Positions 42,997-54,694 are shown, counted from the first letter of the stretch. The stretch: 64,000 nucleotides of DNA from Heloderma charlesbogerti (GCA_026122225.1 JANEZZ010002066.1:744001-808000); one strand, 5' to 3'. Made by a program: numbers and translations. Notes: a model not told the origin generated them from the sequence alone.

Positions 42997-43179
42997 GTCC
43001 CAGATAGTCTCAGAGAAGTGATGTACAACCACAAAAAGGCTTATTTGAAAGTGCCCCCCAAAAGGGGAGGGAATCCCCCTTCTAAGCCAACTTGTCTACT
43101 CTACAGTCAGGTAAGCAACTTCCACCCTAAAAATGTCCAGGTTCCTCGTCCAGGTTCTCTGGGCATCCACCCAGCCTCT

Positions 43180-43590
43180 GCCCCGCTTGCCTGTCCCCGG
43201 ACCATGCTTGAGGCCCCGACACACACACTTGGTGAGTGGCCCTCACTCACCCTGGCAGCCTCATCAAGCTCCGCAGCCACAATTTTTTGAAAAATAAAAT
43301 GGCAATCGCAGAAATGTGCATATTTGCGCATGTGCAAAATGCGCGTTTTTCTCAAAAAGTGCATTTTCGCAGACACAAATACATGCATTTGCAAAAATGC
43401 AAATTTTCACATAGACAAATATGCTCATTTGCAAATGTGTATTTTCACATTCACAAATATGTGCATTTTGGGGATCACCATTTTATTTTTCAAAAAATGG
43501 TGACCGCGGAGCTCGATGAGTCCATCAGGGTGAGTGCAGGCCACTCGCCAAGCACAGGCAGGGGGCAAGCGGGGGCAGGGGCTCAATACA
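43180..43590. repeat. Large imperfect inverted repeat (TAGGG-type interior?)
   Basis: CTCACTCACCCTGGCAGCCTC and AAAATAAAATGGCAATCGC on the left mirror CCATTTTATTTTTCAAAAAA, GATGAGTCCATCAGGGTGAG and GCCACTCGCC on the right. Between them are repeated TGTGCATTTTCGCA-like words. Clear transposon ends are missing; the PC element at 43611 starts just to the right. Confidence 0.55.
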
Positions 43591-43610
43591 CAGGGCTTGG
43601 GGGTGCCAGC

Positions 43611-44574
43611 TAGGGGTGGATGAAAGTCACTTACCTTTTCTCGCAGCTTGTTCGCGGTGGGGGGGAGCGCTTCGCTGCTCCCCCCGTGAAGTTCAGGCTG
43701 GGGGGGAGGCTTCCCGCCTCGCCCGGCCGAAATTCAGGCCGGGGGAGGAGGCTTCCCACCTCGCCCGGCCGAAATTCAGGCCGGGGAGGAGGCTTCCCGC
43801 CTCGCCTGGCCGCGAATACGAAAGTAAAAAAAAAAAAGTCCCCTGATAGGCTACGTGATGATTCACGTAGCCTATCATGGCTAGATCTGCAAAGTCAGCC
43901 GTGATAGGCTACGTGAATCGTCACGTAGCCTATCACGGGTGACTTTAAAAAAAAAAAAAAAGCACGTACGCGAATGGCGGCCCCCATAGGGAGCCGCCAT
44001 TTGCGTTCCTTATTTAGTTGCTGTAGTCTATGTAAATGTTTACGTAGACTACGGCAAAAATAAGGGCAACGCAAATAGCGTTGCCCTTATTTTCCCCGTA
44101 GTCTACGTAAACATTTACGTAGACTACAGCCACCAAATAAGGAACGGGAATGGCGGCTCCCTATGGGGGCTGCCATTATCCGTACACACTTTTTTTTTTT
44201 TTTTAAAGTCACCCGTGATAGGCTACGTGACGATTCACGTAGCCTATCACGGCTGACTTTGCAAATCTAGCCGTGATAGGCTACGTGAATCGTCACGTAG
44301 CCTATCAGGGGACTTTTTTTTTTCTTCTTTGATTGCAATGGCGGCGGCGGCAGCCGGTCAAAAGACCGGCTGCCGCTCCCGCCCCGCTCGAACACCCGAC
44401 GAACCGCCAGCTGGACCCACCGCCGGGAGGGACATTCAGGGAAGGTAAGTCCCGTCCCGGGGGGGGGCGGGGGGTGGGGGGGTGGAGGATTTCTCCCCAA
44501 AACTTGTTCGGGGGGCCGAACACGTTGGCGCTCGGCCCCCCGAAGTTTCGGGGAGAAATTCTCCGCCATCCCTA
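43611..44574 (-). mobile_element. PC element, R2-L2 subtype, without matching TSD
   Basis: R2 end TAGGGGTGGATGAAAGTCAC and L2 end AATTCTCCGCCATCCCTA are both complete, with the palindrome array at 43840-44310. The flanking octamers (GTGCCAGC, ACTGAAGT) differ. The right flank does not continue the inverted repeat found on the left, so one side may have been rearranged after insertion. Confidence 0.9.
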
Positions 44575-45019
44575 ACTGAAGTGCCCCTTTTACAGCATTT
44601 AAAGTTGAATTTTCTTTGATGGATCACTGCCTAGTTGTGGCAAAGGGGCGTGCGTAACTCAGTGAAGCCATAAGCTATGCCGTGCAGGGCCACCCAAGAC
44701 AGACAGGTCATGGTGGAGAGTTCTGACAAAATGTGGTCCACTGGAGAAGGAAATGGCAACCCACTCCAGTATCCTTGCCAAGAAAACCCCATCGAATGTA
44801 TCACAAGGCTAAAAGAGATGATGCTGGAAGATGAGCCCCTCAGGTCAGAAGGTGTCCAATATACTACTGGGGAAGAGCAGAGGGAATTTCCAAGTAGCGT
44901 CAGAAAGAGTGAAGCAGCTGGGCCAAAGCCAGAAGGACACTCAGCTGTGGATGTGTCTGGTAGTGAAAAGAAAATCCGATGCTGTAAAGAACAATATTGT
45001 TTAGGAACCTGAAATGTAA

Positions 45020-45720
45020 GATCAATGAATTAAGGTAAGCTGGATGTGGTCAAACATGAGATGGTAAGATTGAACATCGACATCTTGGGAATTAGCAAAC
45101 TAAAATAGACAGGCATGGGCGAATTTAATTCAGGTGACCATTATATCTACTACTGTGGGCAAGAATCCCTGAGAAGAAATGGAGTAGCACTCATAGTCAA
45201 CAAAAGGGTGGGAAAAGCAGTACTGGGGTACAATCTCAAAAATGACAGAATGATCTCAATATGAATCCAAGGCAAACCATTCAACATCACAGTAATTCAA
45301 GTCTATGCCCCAACCACTGAGGCCGAAGAAGCTGTGGTTGATCAGTTCTATAAAGATCTACAACACCTTCTAGAACTAACACCAAAAAAAGATGTCCTTT
45401 TCATCATAGGGGATTGGAATGCCAAAGCAGGAAGTCAAGAAATCACCGGGATAACAGGCAAGCATGGCCTTGGTGTACAAAATGAAGCAGGACAAAAGCT
45501 AATAGAGTTTTGCCAAGAGGACACGCTGATCATAGCAAACACTCTTTTCCAACAGCACAAGAGGCAACTCTACACATGGACATCACCAGATGGTAAATAT
45601 TGAAATCAGATTGATTATGTCCTTTTCAGCCAAAGATGGAGAAGCTCCATACAGTCAGTAAAAACAAGACCTGGAGCTGACTGTGGCTCAGATCATGAGC
45701 TTCTTATCGCAAAATTTCAG
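45020..45720 (+). pseudogene. BovB endonuclease domain, broken
   Basis: The APE-type endonuclease is recognisable in pieces: LNIDILGIS near 45075, then an 89-codon open stretch (45334-45603) with VLFIIGDWNAKAG (the GDxN active-site block), then IDYVLFSQRW and GADCGSDHELL (the SDH catalytic motif) after a TGA at 45601. A TAG replaces the expected Trp codon near 45108. The enzyme would nick target DNA. The motifs survive, but the frame does not. Confidence 0.88.
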
Positions 45721-45726
45721 CTTAAA

Positions 45727-47090
45727 TTGAAGAATGTAGGGGAAACCACTAAACCATTCAGGTATGACCTAAATCATATCCCTTATGAATATACAGTGGA
45801 GGTGAGGAATAGATTTCAGGGATTAGACCTGATAGACAGAGTGCCTGAGGAACTATGGACAGAGGTCTGTAACATTGTTCAGGAAGCAGCAACTCAATCC
45901 ATCCCAAAGAAAAAGAAATGCAAGAAAGCAAAGTGGCTGTCTCATGAGGCTTTACAAGTAGCTGAGGAAAGAAGGGAAGCAAAAAGCAAGGGAGAAAGGG
46001 GAAGATATACCCAACTGAATGCAGAGTTCCAGAGAATAGCAAGGAGAGACAAGAAGGCCTTCTTAAATGAACAATGCAAAGAAATTGAGGAAAACAACAG
46101 AATGGGAAAGACTAGAGATCTCTTCAAGAAAATTGGAGATCTCAAGGGAACGTTTTGTGCAAAGACAGGCATGATAAAGGACAAAGAAGGCAGGGACCCA
46201 ACAGAAGCAGATGAGATTAAGAAGAGGTGGAAAGAATACTCAGAAGAACTATACAGGAAAGATCTGAATGTCCCTGATAGCCATGATAGTGCAGTCACTG
46301 AACTTGAGCCGGACATCCTAGAGAGGGAAGTCAAGTGGGCCTTAGGAAGCATTACTAACAACAAAGCTAGCGTAGATGACAGTCTTCCAGCTGAGCTATT
46401 TAAAATCCTAAAAGATGATGCTGTTAAAGTGCTGCATTCAGTATGCCAACACATTTGGAACACTCAACAGTGGCCACAAGACTGGAAAAGGTCAGTTTAC
46501 ATTCCAATTCCAAAGAAGGGCAATGCCAAAGAGTGTTCAAACTACCGTACAATTGTGCTCATTTCACATGCCACCAAGGTGGTATGCTCAAAATCCTACA
46601 AGCTAGGCTTCAGCAGCATGTGAACCAAGAACTACCGGAAGTACAAGCTGGGTTTCGAAGAGGCAGAGGAACTAGAGATCAAATCGCCAACATTCGCTGG
46701 ATCATGGAGAAAGCAAAAGAATTCCAGAAAAATGTCTATTGCTGCTTCATTGACTACTCTGAAGCCTTTGATTGTGTGGATCACGACAAACTGTGGCAAA
46801 TTCTTACAGAGATGGGAGTACCAGACCACCTTACCTGTCTCCTGAGAAACCTGTACAACAGTCGAGAAGCAACAGTAAGAACTGGACATGGAACAACCGA
46901 TTGGTTCAAAATTGGGAAAGGAGTACGACAAGGCTGTATATTGTTGCCCTGCTTATTTAATTTATATGCAGAGTACATCATGAGAAACACCAGGTTGCAT
47001 GAATCACAGGTCGGAATTAAGATTGCTGGGAGGATTATCAACAACCTCAGATACGCAGACGATACCACCCTAATGGCAGAAAGCAAATAG
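45727..47090 (+). pseudogene. BovB reverse transcriptase domain, frameshifted
   Basis: The first frame (45727-46623, about 298 codons) covers the linker and the fingers region up to RTIVLISHATKV. Near 46582 an indel shifts the reading into the frame of 46443-47090. That frame continues with ILQARLQQHVNQELPEVQAG, GRGTRDQIANIRWIMEKAKE, FIDYSEAFDCVDHDKLW and NNLRYADDTTLMAES. The catalytic YADD is intact. A TAG at 47088-47090 ends the frame where related elements continue. Dead as it stands. Confidence 0.92.
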
Positions 47091-47108
47091 GATCTAAAGA
47101 GCCTCTCG

Positions 47109-47807
47109 TTGAGGGTGAAAGTGGAGAGTGCAAAAGCTGGTTTGAAACTCAACATTAAAAAAATGAAGGTCATGGCATCTGGCCCCATCCCTTCCTGGCA
47201 TATAGAAGGGGAAGAAATGGAAGCAGTGACAGATTTTACTTTCTTGGGCTCCAAGATCACCGTAGACAGTCACTGTAGCCATGCAATTAAAAGACGCTTG
47301 CTTCTTGGGAGGAAAGCTATGACACACCTAGACAGCATAGTAAGAAGCAGAGACATCACCTTGCCAACAAAGGTTTGTATAATCAAAGCTATGGTTTTCC
47401 CAGTAGTAATGTATGGCTGTGAGACCTGGACTATAAGGAAGGCTGAGTGCTGAAGAACTGATGCTTTCGAACTGTGGTGCTGGAGAAGACTCTTAAAAGT
47501 CCCCTGGACTGCAAGGAGGTCCAATCAGTCAATCCTAAAGGAAATCAACCCTGAGTGCTCATTGGAAGGACAGATACTGAAACCGAAGCTCAAATATTTT
47601 GGCCACCTAATGCAAAGAGAACAGTCACTGGAAAAGACCCTGATGCTGGGAAAGATTGAAGGCAAAAGGAGAAGGGGACAGCAGAGGATGAGATGGCTAG
47701 ATAGCATCACCGATGCAAAGAATATGAACTTGAGCACACTTCAGGAGAGAGCGGAGGACAGGAAGGCCTGGTGTGCTATGGTCCATGGGATCACGAGTCA
47801 GACATGA
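47109..47807 (+). pseudogene. BovB C-terminal domain
   Basis: Two open pieces (47109-47453 and 47562-47807) encode the region after RT: FTFLGSKITVDSHCSHAIKR, VFPVVMYGCETWTI, then after a TGA LKYFGHLMQREQSLEKTLML, KRRRGQQRMRWLDS and the end WCAMVHGITSQT. The order and spacing are those of intact BovB. The break at 47451-47453 is a nonsense change. Confidence 0.9.
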
Positions 47808-47832
47808 CTTAATGACTCAACAACAACAACAA

Positions 47833-48531
47833 TTGTCTTATGTCATATCGTTTAAAATACAAAATGATTTTAAATACAAAACAATTGGAGGCTGTGCAGA
47901 AAGGTAGGAAATACAAATATCTGAAATGAATAAACAGAATGAAATTGAATAAATAGCACTGCTTTACATCTCCAGTGTTAACTATGATGCAACTATTCAA
48001 CTGAGTTTCTCTTTATATGCCTTCATTACATACCTACCTTAGCTTAGTGAATGTTTGGCTTGGGTGTGGCAGAAAACTTCTATGGTCTTGCCAATTAACT
48101 GATGGAGAGCCATTAGGCAACCCATTAATCATAGGTGTTTGAACTGCCTTGAACAGAAGGTTATAGAAAGGAATGGCTAGAAGTGCCAAAATCATGAATA
48201 AAATATTGGTGGGGGATTACAAATTGCAAAGTTCTTCTGCACCTCCACCAGGTTAGTTTGCGAGTGAAGGTGGTTTTCTCAGCACTTATGTTGACGCAGA
48301 TGAATGGCGCTGATTAAAAAAGGAGTGAAAAAAAGATTATCACCTTGACGCATACTGCTGGCATCATTATCAGTATCACCCAAAGCACTGTAAAGTTTTC
48401 AAGGCTCTGATGTGAAATTGGAAATGCCATTGTGCACTGGATTTAAAAAAAAAAAAAGTAAGCTAAGCAAAAACAAGGACAATAAAGTACAGTACAACAA
48501 AGTTTTTAATGTCCATTTCCCCCTTTAAATC
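47833..48531. other. Unassigned sequence
   Basis: No gene or repeat recognised. Confidence 0.45.
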
Positions 48532-48797
48532 TAGGGATAGGGGAAAATTCCGCCATGGACTCCAGTGAGTCCATGGACTCCCCCGGAGTCCATGGCGGAA
48601 TGGAGCAATCCCCTTGCCACCCCGCGGAACCCCCCCGGGACGGAGCCTACCTGGTGGCAGCTCCGGCAGTGACAGCGGCAGCGGCTCCAGCTCATCTTCT
48701 GGCCACTGCCGGGCTGATGGAGCCGCAAATGGCGGCCGTTGTAGCGGCCACCATTTGCGTGGCTGCCTTTGCCATGATAGGCTATGTAAATACATAC
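48532..48797 (+). mobile_element. PC element fragment (L1 end plus first palindrome)
   Basis: TAGGGATAGGGGAAAATTCC with the GGACTCCAGTGAGTCCATGG hairpin, ACCTGGTGGCAGC, the palindrome CGCAAATGGCGGCC ... GGCCACCATTTGCG, and half of a GATAGGCTATGTAAATAC palindrome. It stops there, inside the palindrome. Confidence 0.75.
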
Positions 48798-48942
48798 TTA
48801 AGATTTTTTGATGACGGAGCAATCCAGCGATGAATGGGACTGAGGGAGTGAAAGGGCTTTGGATGAAGAGTACAGGACATAAAACCTGTTCTGATAGCCA
48901 AACAATAGGTTATATTGAAATTCTGTCATTCCAATTCCCAAC
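48798..48942. other. Unassigned spacer
   Basis: No feature recognised. Confidence 0.4.
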
Positions 48943-50502
48943 TAGGGATGCTCAAAGATTTTGTTTGGTCTACATTTTAAAGCAAACTGACCTGATCTGG
49001 AGCTCCCGTACTAGCGTACAGGCCAGAATGCATTAATCCTTCAGGTTTCACACTTCTTTGAATTTTGTGATGCAGCTGTCAGCTCAAAAAGCAACCAAAA
49101 TGCATTGTAAAATTTATCTTTTAGGATCCATACTAGGGATGTCAGAGAATTCTGCCATGGATCTCGGTGAGGACGAATGCCAGTGCATTCGACCCCCCGA
49201 AATCTGTGGCAGAATGAAGCCCCCCCCCACGAAAGGCACGTGAAACGGAGCACTTACCTGCTGCTGTTCACACTGACTTGCGAATGGTGGCCACGACTGC
49301 GGCTGCCATTCGCTTCCTCATCATAGCCGTGATAGGCTACATAAATAATTACGTAACCTATCACGACTAATGCAGGGATGCCATTTGTGTCCCTGTGGAG
49401 GCCATGATAGCCTACATAATATTTACGTAGCCTATCACGGCAAGCAAAAAAAAAAGCGTACGCAAATGGCGGCGGCTATGGCGGCCACCATTTGTGTTCC
49501 CTTTTTTTCGCCGTTTTAGCCTACATAAATATTTACGTAGGCTATTACAGTGAAAAAAAAAGGGGAATGCAAATGGTGTCGTGGGTGCTATTTGCGTTCC
49601 TTTTTTTCCCACTGTAATAGCCTATGTAAATACAGCTGGTTTTATGATAGTTTTCTGGTTTCTCACAACGTATGCCTTTCTAAATGTATGGATTAGGGAT
49701 GTACGAAAGTCACTTACCTTTTCTAAGAGTGACATTCGCGGTGGAGGAGAAGGCGTTCCATCCCTCCCCCCGAAATTCTGTCCGGCTGGCTCTGCTCCAC
49801 AGACATTCCACGGAGCCGCCAGCCGGGGCCGCCCGCAGCCAGACATCAGGTCACTGGGCAGCCTGCAGGGACACAAATGGCAGCTGCCATAGCCACCATT
49901 TGCATCCCTGTATTTTGCCATGATAGGCGTCGTAAATATTTACATAGCCTATCATGGCAAGCAAAACAACAACAATAGCAGACGCAAATGGCAGCTATGG
50001 TGGCCGCCATTTGCATTCCCTTTTTTTCGCCGTAATAGCTTATGTAAATATTTATGTAGGCTAAAACAGCATAAAAAGGGAACACAAATGGCGGTGGCTG
50101 TAGCCGCCGCCATTTGCGTCCGCTGTTTGTTTGTTTTTTGTCCAGCTGCAGGCGGCCCTGGCCAGCAGCTCCACGGAATCTCTGCGGAGTGGAGCCAGCC
50201 GGACAGAATTTTGGGGGGAGGGACGTAGCGCCTCCCCCCCACCGTGAATGTCACCCTTCGAAAAGGTAAGTGACTTTCGTACATCCCTAATCCATACATT
50301 TAGAAAGGCATACGTTGTGAGAAAACACATTAAGAAGCATGCATTTTGTGAGAAAAGATGTTCAAAAATATGTATTTAAATATGAATTTTCATGCAGATT
50401 TCTTAAAACATCAGATGGATGCAGGAATGGTCCAAACCAGGTTTATAATGAACACATGTGAAACTGACACAGATGAGAAATAGCATGGTGTATCCATCCC
50501 TA
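48943..50502. mobile_element. TAGGG-type hAT-like element hosting a PC element
   Basis: Left TAGGGATGCTCAAAGATTTTG; right GTGTATCCATCCCTA. Flanks TTCCCAAC / CTTCCAAT are only partly alike. The sequence is continuous across the nested insertion: GATCCATAC at 49125-49133 joins ATCCATACATTTAGAAAGGC at 50290. Its right half matches 3209-3575. Confidence 0.65.
49134..50289 (+). mobile_element. PC element with internal inverted duplication
   Basis: Perfect TSD ATCCATAC (49126-49133, 50290-50297). L1 end TAGGGATGTCAGAGAATTCT. The palindrome array runs to about 49630. Foreign sequence then appears (49631-49693), which is an inverted copy of DNA found to the right of the element. This is followed by an inverted R end (TAGGGATGTACGAAAGTCAC at 49694), palindromes, and the true R end at 50289. 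At 1156 bp it is the longest copy. Confidence 0.88.
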
Positions 50503-50539
50503 CTTCCAATGTAACTTTCTTATCATAAAACCAGCTGTA
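49631..50539. repeat. Inverted duplication that extends beyond a transposon end
   Basis: 49661-49693 (33 bp) is the exact reverse complement of 50290-50322, and the adjoining R-end sequences (49694-49745 against 50238-50289) are near-exact inverses. 49631-49649 (TACAGCTGGTTTTATGATA) is the exact reverse complement of 50521-50539, which lies outside the host transposon. The segment 50323-50520 is missing from the left arm. Confidence 0.92.
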
Positions 50540-50579
50540 GAGACACCTCATTTGGATCAGGCTTACAATTTGACCCAAC

Positions 50580-50960
50580 TAGGGATGTTGCGGGAGTCCA
50601 ATATAGGGGTGGAATCTGGTGGACTCCCCCCTGCTCAGCCTCCTGGATCCTGCTCACTGAGCCACCATGTTTACTAGACATGCTGGCTGAGCCATTGTGC
50701 AGTCCGCAAGTGACTGGCCCATTCCCTCATTGAGCCGCCATTTTGCACACACAAAAAATGGTGTATCAGATTTTTCTGTAAATGTAATGGTCTATTTATG
50801 TCTGTAATGTTGCCCTTTATGGCCACCATTTAAGCAACATTACATTTGCAGAAAAACCCAAGCCGCCATTTTGCGAAAAGATGGTGGCTCATTGAGGGAA
50901 CATGATGCAACTGCCGAGCACTTACCGGGCAGCCTCAGACAGTGCAGTGGCTCACACAGC
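50580..50960. mobile_element. Partial TAGGG-type element (GAGTCCAATA / GTGGACTCCC family)
   Basis: Starts TAGGGATGTTGCGGGAGTCC. It contains inverted GAGCCGCCATTTTGCACA / AGCCGCCATTTTGCGAAA and GTAATGTTGCCC / AGCAACATTACA units. No right end was found. Related to 24576-24976 and 28837-29402. Confidence 0.6.
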
Positions 50961-51491
50961 ACAGTGAACGGGGTGGCGGGACAGCCAGTGGGGGTTTGGT
51001 GGACGAGCAGCGGCAGCATGGAAAGAGGTGCCAACCACTTGTGCCCATAAGTTTCCTCTCTGCAGCTAATAACAGCTTTGGGGGTGACTTGGATTTGGTA
51101 GTGTTCATGGCATAAGAAAAGAGGATGGGTCCACCCTCCCACTTTATTTTGACCATAGTCTAAATTGGGGGGGGGGCAGTGGTTGCTTTACAAGAAAAAA
51201 ATGTATGTTGCAAGTTCCAGTCACAGAACTCCAATGCAATATGTTGTTTTCCCCAAAACATTATACATGACTAACCTCCTCAGGCTATAAAGCAAAAATA
51301 CAGGACACCCCACCCCACCCCACCCCGCAATTGCGGCTCAGCTAAAACACACAAGGTGCAAGGGACCTTACAGAACTACACCGGAACAATATATAGTATA
51401 AAATAATTGAATTTATAGTGTTTTATCAACTTTTGTATAAACAAATAAGGCACAATTGATTATACACTCAAATTACACAGGAAGTGAATAA

Positions 51492-51602
51492 TTCCAATGC
51501 ATATACATTGTGTCAAACGTATCAGTTTCATATCAAACGTATCACTCAATTCCAATGCATATATACCATATGAAACATACCAGTATCATATCAAACGTAT
51601 CA
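51492..51602. repeat. Two tandem units of about 57 bp
   Basis: ATTCCAATGCATATACATTG ... CATATCAAACGTATCA is followed at once by ATTCCAATGCATATATACCA ... CATATCAAACGTATCA. Confidence 0.7.
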
Positions 51603-51631
51603 ACGGAACTCTTATGTGTTACCCATTCGAC

Positions 51632-52080
51632 TGAGAATATACAGAGTTTGTAAAATCCGTTCTGTCTGCCTTTCATTCCCTCATCCACTCATTGATGGAA
51701 CTGGATTTTTTCCAGTTTCCTAAATGTGTGCAAATTTGCATTTCTGCAAATTCACACTTGCAAAAATTCACAAATTGTCCCCAAAATGCCGAAATCCCCC
51801 CCCCCGCAAGGGATGGACCCCCCCACACACACACACATGTATTATGTATTTTCGTGCTTTAGCCTATGGAGGAAATGCACGTTTTTGGCCAGTGTTTTTA
51901 TTATTTTACGTACTTTTCTATGAATAAATTTATGTTAAACTCCAGAAAGTAAGAAAACCAGGCCACAAGTCCACAAAATCCATGCAACTTTGGAAAAGCT
52001 GGTCCATTGCAGAATCTGCAGTCAGATTCATAGAAATCCAAACTAATTTGATTCCATTGTGGATTTCTTTAACATCCCTA
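51632..52080. mobile_element. Probable hAT-like element (GTAAAATCCGTTCTGTC family)
   Basis: A decayed left end TGAGAATATACAGAG followed by TTTGTAAAATCCGTTCTGTC; right TTCTTTAACATCCCTA. Flanks CATTCGAC / CTTTTGAC (6 of 8). The small element at 54136-54307 shares the left sequence. 50961-51491 and 52081-52350 show no further feature. Confidence 0.55.
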
Positions 52081-52350
52081 CTTTTGACTAGGAATGGTCT
52101 TCCTGGGGATCTATATAGACCACTCTTTTTAATTATATAGATAACACACTATGAAAACTGATATCATAAGAAAAACATCCAAAAAATCACTAAAATATTA
52201 TCAATATTCAGTGGTGTACTGATACATTGAATAAGGCAAAATAGCCAAGTATATTATAAATTGTGAGTGGAATGATTTATCTGGAGAACACTTCAATATT
52301 GTATTGAATGTAGAATTCTGATTTGCTCCAGCTCACCCTTTCCCCAGAAC

Positions 52351-52928
52351 TAGGGATGGCAGAGAATTGCACCATCGACTCCAAAGTATCCAGCCCCCCA
52401 GAGTCCATGGTGGAAAGGAGCACTCCCCTCCACCACCCCACGAAATTCTCCCTGGATGGACCCTACCTGCCACTGGCCAGTCCAGTCTGTCCACTGCACT
52501 GCTATCCACTGCCCTGGTCTATGGCCACAAATGGTGTCTGGCGTAGCGGATGCCATTTGTGTCCCTGCTTTAGCCGTGATAGGCTACATAAATCTTTATG
52601 TAGCCTATCACGGCAAACAGCAGGGACACAAATGGCATCCGCTACACCATTTGCATCACTACTCTTTTCGTGATAGGCTCCGTAAATATTTACATAGACT
52701 ATCACAGCTAAAGCAGGGACGCAAATGGTGTCCGCTATGCTGGATGCCATTTGTAGCCGCAGACCAGCAGCGGATGGAAGTCTGGCTGCAGACGGGCCTG
52801 GCCGGCACTCCGCGGACTCGCCGTGGAGCAGAGCCAGCCAGGGAGGATTCCGGGGGGAGGGACAGATCACCTCCCCCCCACCATGGACACCCCGGACCGG
52901 AACGGTAAGTGGATTTCGTACACCCCTA
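52351..52928 (+). mobile_element. PC element, short L1-R1 subtype
   Basis: L end TAGGGATGGCAGAGAATTGC with the GGACTCTG/CAGAGTCC-type hairpin. Palindromes at 52518-52565, 52575-52612, 52620-52655, 52668-52708 and 52715-52757; then GAACGGTAAGTGGATTTCG and CACCCCTA. Flanking octamers CCCAGAAC / CCCACATG are not a clear TSD. Confidence 0.85.
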
Positions 52929-53097
52929 CCCACATGTTTGTGCTCTGAAGGCCAGTGACCAAAAAGAGATAATGCCATGACAGCTTTTTCAGGCAGCCTT
53001 TAACTATTCAGTCTAACTTTGTGGGTGCACATTTACAAGATACCTTATTCGTGGAAAATGGTCAAGAAAACCCATATATATATAAAGTGCAAATAAA

Positions 53098-53103
53098 GAA
53101 GTG

Positions 53104-53135
<32 letters not shown>

Positions 53136-53137
53136 GT
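53098..53137. repeat. (GT)n microsatellite
   Basis: About 18 GT units with one interruption. Confidence 0.95.
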
Positions 53138-53139
53138 TT

Positions 53140-53310
53140 TATACCAGTTTAACTGTCATGGCTTCCTGCAAAAACCCTGGGAGTTGTAGTTTGGCCAACA
53201 GCAATCATGTTGAATATTCTTAAACAACCCTAGTTTCTTTCACAGAATTGCTGTTTCCGGAATTCCCTGGGAAGAAGGAATGGCTACTAAATCAACTATA
53301 TTGTGCAGAG
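53140..53310. repeat. MITE-like repeat (CTGGGAGTTGTAGTTTGG)
   Basis: CCCTGGGAGTTGTAGTTTGG ... GGAATTCCCTGGGAAGAAGG, a short inverted-repeat unit with a hairpin-like middle. 53311-53954 shows nothing recognised. Confidence 0.5.
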
Positions 53311-53954
53311 ATATGCCCTAATTGGTAACTTCTTTGGTCATAAATGATTGTATAACCCTAACCTCAGTCTAAAGGGACAAGAAATTACTTTCACACTGGG
53401 AGCATATGTCAAATCACACTCTCTTATTTTAAAATAATAATAATAACAGGAATACATATTCCCAACTATTGCTAACACAGACTAGAATCACCACCACTTC
53501 TTTGTTTAAGGTCTCGTTTACCAGGATAGTTTATTTTCTGCTAAAATTGGAGCTGTTTTTCTGTTCTGCTACTCTTTGTGCTCCCAACAATCGTCCTTCT
53601 CTTCAGCTTCCCCGACAGTAATTTGTGCTGTTTTATGATGTGTGGGAAGGCCATACAAAACCTGTGGGGGAAATGTGAGGGAAAGGGGAGAAGCAGGAGC
53701 TCTATACTACTGTTCTGAAAGACTAAAATGAGGTGGAAGGACCTGGAGCCTCAGGGCACTTGGGGAGATGAAAAGGTTTTGACAGTAGATCTTGGTGGGA
53801 AAGTTTTGCTCCTTCCAGGTTTCTCCCTTAGGCTTGCATTTGATGATAGCTGGAGTACAGGTACATTTGATAGTTGCCCTATAAGATATTCAGCTCACAG
53901 GCTTAGAACAAAACAATGCATTTGATGCTTACCAAGAGTCGGGGTGAAGAAGAT

Positions 53955-54135
53955 GCTTAGCTTCTGGCAAAGTAGGTCTGAGTCCTACTGCAGAGGGTCT
54001 ATGGCATCTGCTTTGCATGCAGAAGATCTCAAGTTCAGTCTCCAGCACCTCCAGGTAGGGAAGGAAAAACGCCTTCCTGAAATGCTGGAGAGCCATTACT
54101 GCCAGCCAGTGTTAACAATACTGAGCAAGATGGAC
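53955..54135 (+). repeat. tRNA-Ala-like SINE
   Basis: GGGTCTATGGCATCTGCTTT, GCATGCAGAAGATCTCAAGT and TCAGTCTCC cover the tRNA-like anticodon arm (TGC context) and B box. AGCACCTCCAGGTAGGG, GAAATGCTGGAGAGCC and ACTGAGCAAGATGGAC follow as the SINE body. Cut at 54135 by the element that starts at 54136. Confidence 0.82.
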
Positions 54136-54307
54136 TAGGGATGTACAGAATGTGTAAAATCTTTTCTGTCTGTGTTTCACAGATTGTCAGGTATCTTTCA
54201 TTCAGTCATGCACCCATCGACAAAATCGGATTTTTTCTGTATTTGTGTAAATGCGGGTTTTTATTTGAACTAAAAAGAAACCCAGATAAAATCCTCATAC
54301 ATCCCTA
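54136..54307. mobile_element. Minimal TAGGG element (172 bp)
   Basis: TAGGGATGTACAGAATGTG to CTCATACATCCCTA. The shortest complete-looking unit in the window. Flanks do not match, so a deletion at one side is possible. Confidence 0.65.
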
Positions 54308-54694
54308 GAAATAAGCTTTACCACCCATGCATCAGTATTGCATCAGTTTATTGTATGAATAAATCCTTAAGCTTTTACTTTGGTGTTAAGGCATAGTAGG
54401 AGCATTTTATCCATTGGTGACTGGCCAGTTGGTCTCCATGTTAGTCATAAGCACTATTCAGGAATTCAATGTGTGTGCAAAGTAAACACATTAGGAAGAG
54501 GAGGAGTGCCCTAACCTCACCCCACCTCACACATTTCTGTCACCCTGTACATGAAGTGGGTGTTGTTCTGAAGAGGAAAGCCTCCAGTATCCTCCATCCC
54601 TACAGGACTCCATTCCTACCAACTGACTCCTGCCTTGTTCTGCTTTTTATGTAGACCCTGCTTGAGTTGGAAAAGCAGCTAATTTATAGACTGT
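54308..54694. other. Unassigned sequence
   Basis: No feature recognised. Confidence 0.4.

Larger units (their letters stand above)
44655..47832 (+). mobile_element. BovB/RTE LINE, copy 2, near full length, inactive
   Basis: Covers a 5' region (44655-45020), endonuclease (about 45020-45720), RT (about 45727-47100) and C-terminal domain (to 47807). It ends in GAGTCAGACATGACTT and ACAACAACAACAA, the typical BovB/RTE tail. The length, about 3.2 kb, is close to that of full BovB elements. Several stops and at least one frameshift break the single expected reading frame. It carries the empty-site version of the PC insertion found in copy 1. No convincing TSD. Confidence 0.93.

Noticed and set aside
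45942..46463. 173-codon minus-strand frame
   Set aside because: Antisense shadow of BovB copy 2.
53980..54060. Functional tRNA-Ala gene
   Set aside because: Only the anticodon arm and B box resemble tRNA-Ala; the acceptor stem does not pair and the sequence continues as a SINE body.
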